Shown one piece after another: positions 54,761-56,887 of a stretch of 56,887 nt of DNA. The notes below the pieces were generated by a model. It had not been told where the DNA came from, ran no database searches, and saw only the letters and a list, made by a program, of their open reading frames with translations. A program made the translations under genes and the position numbers. Within the stretch, counting starts at the first letter, position 1; every line of letters begins with the position of its first letter. The stretch lies in the NCBI RefSeq assembly GCF_000813345.1, contig NZ_BBQF01000006.1:1-56887 (forward strand), written 5' to 3'. Source of the DNA: Sulfurospirillum arsenophilum NBRC 109478. GTDB taxonomy: Bacteria > Campylobacterota > Campylobacteria > Campylobacterales > Sulfurospirillaceae.

Positions 54761-56626
54761 ATGAAATATGACGTGATTGTAATTGGTGGTGGACATGCAG
54801 GTATTGAAGCATCTTTAGCGTCCGCAAGACTTGGGCATAAAACCCTTCTTATCTCTATTTTAGCAGAGCAAATTGGAGCAGCAAGCTGTAACCCCGCTAT
54901 TGGTGGTCTGGCTAAAGGGCATTTGGTGAAAGAACTTGACGCGCTGGGTGGGCAGATGGCACTTGCAACCGATGCTGCGGGTATTCAATTTCGAACCCTT
55001 AATCTCTCTAAAGGCCCCGCCGTTAGAGGCAGTCGCGCTCAAATCGATATGGATCGATACCGCATCTACATGCGTACCATCGTTTTAAACACGGAAAATC
55101 TCAGTGTCGCTCAAGAAATTGTTGACGAGATCGTTACGGAAGATGGAAAAGTGACAGGCGTTATTACAGCCATGGGTAACCACTACCATGCTCAAAAAAT
55201 CATTATTACTACTGGAACATTTTTAAAAGGTCTGATTCATATTGGTGAGTACAAACACCAATCAGGTCGCGTGGGAGAGTTTCCTTCCATGAAACTCTCA
55301 GACTCTATCCAATCACTGGGCATCAACATGGGACGCCTTAAAACAGGTACCTGTGCGAGAATTGATGCAAAAACAATTGATTTTTCGAAAATGGAGCTAC
55401 AACCAGGAGATGAGAACCCGATCCCGTTTAGTTTTAGAACCGATCGAGCAACGTTTAAACCATTCCAACTCCCTTGCTACATCGCGTATACAAACGAAGA
55501 AACCCATACCATCATCGAGAGCAATTTCCACCGTGCTCCTCTTTTTACAGGGCAAATTGAAGGTATTGGGCCACGTTACTGCCCTAGCATTGAAGATAAA
55601 ATCAACCGCTTCCGTGACAAAGAGCGCCACCATCTCTTTGTAGAGCCTCAAACACGCGAAGCGACGGAGTACTACATCAATGGTTTTAGCACCTCTCTTC
55701 CAACTGACACGCAACTTGGCATGATCCACTCCGTTGAAGGAATGGAAAATGCAAAGATTGTTCGCTTTGGTTATGCGATTGAGTACGATTATGTCGATCC
55801 TACCGAACTTAACCATACATTAGAGACCAAAAAAATATCAGGTCTTTACTGTGCAGGACAGATCAATGGAACCACAGGCTATGAAGAAGCTGCGGCACAA
55901 GGTTTGATGGCAGGCATTAACGCATCTTTGAGTTTAAGAGATGAAGAGCCTTTGATTTTAAGACGTGATGAAGCCTATATTGGTGTTTTGATTGATGATT
56001 TGGTCACCAAAGGCACGAAAGAACCATACCGTATGTTTACCTCTCGTGCCGAGTATCGTTTATTGCTTCGTGAAGACAACGCGGATTTAAGACTCACGCC
56101 ATATGGTTATAAAATCGGTTTAATTGATGAGCAAACCCATGAACACGTGGTGAAAAAACAGATGCATTTAAACGAAGGGCTTGCCTATCTTGAAGCGACA
56201 ACACTGACACCGTCGAATGAGAACAACGCCTTTTTAGCCAACATTGGTGAAGAGAAGATCACCGATAAAGTCACGCTTCAAAAGATCGTTGCACGTTCAG
56301 AATTTACCGTAGAAAAACTTGAAAAATTAGCACCTATGGTAAGCGCGTTTAATGAAGATGCTAAAGAGCAGATTTTGATTGAAGCCAAATATAAAAATTA
56401 TATTGAAAAGCAAAAAGACCAAATAGACACAATGAAAGAGATGATCAATGTTAAAATCCCACCAATGATGGATTTTAGCTCGATTTCAGGACTGAGTAAC
56501 GAAGTAGTCGAAAAGTTACAACGTTTCAATCCACCAACGCTTTTTGCAGCCAGTGAAATTAGCGGGATCACCCCAGCAGCACTGGATATCTTACATGTGT
56601 ATATTAAAATTTTTAATAAGAAATAA
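54761..56626 (+). CDS. mnmG: tRNA uridine-5-carboxymethylaminomethyl modification enzyme MnmG
   Basis: A FAD enzyme that with MnmE modifies U34 of tRNAs. FAD site [49 protein letters not shown], and C-terminal [22 protein letters not shown] and [11 protein letters not shown]. The frame can start at 54740, but that leaves only a few bases after the predicted transcript start; ATG 54761 fits promoter, AAGG and family length (621 residues). Confidence 0.94.
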   Translation: MKYDVIVIGGGHAGIEASLASARLGHKTLLISILAEQIGAASCNPAIGGLAKGHLVKELDALGGQMALATDAAGIQFRTLNLSKGPAVRGSRAQIDMDRYRIYMRTIVLNTENLSVAQEIVDEIVTEDGKVTGVITAMGNHYHAQKIIITTGTFLKGLIHIGEYKHQSGRVGEFPSMKLSDSIQSLGINMGRLKTGTCARIDAKTIDFSKMELQPGDENPIPFSFRTDRATFKPFQLPCYIAYTNEETHTIIESNFHRAPLFTGQIEGIGPRYCPSIEDKINRFRDKERHHLFVEPQTREATEYYINGFSTSLPTDTQLGMIHSVEGMENAKIVRFGYAIEYDYVDPTELNHTLETKKISGLYCAGQINGTTGYEEAAAQGLMAGINASLSLRDEEPLILRRDEAYIGVLIDDLVTKGTKEPYRMFTSRAEYRLLLREDNADLRLTPYGYKIGLIDEQTHEHVVKKQMHLNEGLAYLEATTLTPSNENNAFLANIGEEKITDKVTLQKIVARSEFTVEKLEKLAPMVSAFNEDAKEQILIEAKYKNYIEKQKDQIDTMKEMINVKIPPMMDFSSISGLSNEVVEKLQRFNPPTLFAASEISGITPAALDILHVYIKIFNKK

Positions 56627-56645
56627 AATTGTAACAAATATATAA

Positions 56646-56718
56646 TTGACGTGTGTCATAGATTCTTAATATAAGATGCGATAAAATTGTCACAAATTAA
56701 ACAACACGAAAGGAAAAA
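56646..56718 (+). promoter_or_regulatory. petA promoter and ribosome site
   Basis: TTGACG (56646-56651), 18-base gap, TATAAG (56670-56675), then AAAGGAAAAAGA before the ATG. Confidence 0.5.
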
Positions 56719-56720
56719 GA

Positions 56721-56887
56721 ATGGCTGTTGAGACAAGCAGAAGAGACTTTATAGGCATGGCATTCGGCGGTTTTGCAGCGGCAGGTGGTGTAATAGCCCT
56801 TGGCGCTATGAAAAAGACTTGGGACCCACTTCCAAGTGTACAATCTGCTGGATTCATCACCGTTGATCTCTCTCCTATGAAAGAGGG
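56721..56887 (+). CDS. petA: Rieske iron-sulfur subunit of cytochrome bc1, partial
   Basis: The first 55 codons of a gene cut by the window end. SRRDFIGMAFGGFAAAGG is a twin-arginine signal/anchor; then WDPLPSVQSAG, as in ubiquinol-cytochrome c reductase iron-sulfur subunits of Campylobacterota. The cluster-binding motifs lie beyond the window. Confidence 0.85.
   Translation, partial: MAVETSRRDFIGMAFGGFAAAGGVIALGAMKKTWDPLPSVQSAGFITVDLSPMKE

Overview
The window looks like chromosomal DNA of a Campylobacterota (Epsilonproteobacteria) bacterium, most likely Sulfurospirillum or a close relative. The reasons are the AT-rich sequence, AAGGA-type ribosome binding sites, TATAAT -10 boxes in T-rich context without a clear -35, frequent TTG and GTG starts, and the mix of a Campylobacter-like LPS heptose locus, nonulosonic-acid genes, CcoI/CcoS, a c-553-type cytochrome and a Rieske subunit. 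The genus is inferred; no rRNA gene is present. I saw no tRNA, CRISPR array or transposase.

Positions 63-20982 are a long leftward gene series for surface sugars. Reading in the direction of transcription it holds a PolB-type 3'-5' exonuclease, ManB, RfbA, RfbB, a secreted ATP-dependent DNA ligase, two nucleotide-sugar dehydrogenases (TviB type and Ugd), a UDP-glucuronate-epimerase-like protein, a PglK-like ABC flippase, a CBS-cupin protein, a NeuB fused to a sugar-isomerase-like barrel, Gmd, a one-domain ManC, NeuA, an unrecognised possible glycosyltransferase, an SDR epimerase, LegC, a NeuD/PglD-type acyltransferase and a second NeuB. The likely products are GDP-mannose and GDP-6-deoxyhexose sugars, dTDP-6-deoxyhexose, uronic acids and one or two nonulosonic acids of the legionaminic or sialic type for glycans on LPS, capsule or flagellin.

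Positions 21050-33920 are mainly a rightward LOS/LPS core locus: WaaC, an LpxL-type acyltransferase, a WaaE-like GT2, several GT9 and GT4 glycosyltransferases, a polysaccharide deacetylase, WaaL, WaaG-like and WaaF. One GT9 gene is inverted. From 33880 to 38184 the ADP-heptose genes gmhA, hldE, hldD and gmhB run leftward behind a secreted TPR protein, supplying the donor for WaaC and WaaF.

Positions 38300-56887 are housekeeping and signalling genes: cytochrome c, CcoS/CcoI, a cyclic-di-GMP group (EAL, HD-GYP, and GGDEF with two periplasmic binding domains), a DMT transporter, Tpx, PgeF, riboflavin synthase, a chemoreceptor, PxpABC, MnmG and the start of PetA.

The strongest unexplained signal is a short palindrome, TTTACATGTAAA (core TACATGTA). 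I counted 28 cores by eye, 12 of them with the full 12-mer, against roughly 2 and 0.02 expected from base composition. Nearly all lie inside coding sequences, read as Leu-His-Val-Lys or Phe-Thr-Cys-Lys, and one supplies a stop codon. They are absent from about 2.6-16.3 kb and 23.2-30.6 kb, the most variable sugar and glycosyltransferase genes. This resembles HIP1 of cyanobacteria in style, but its function here is unknown.
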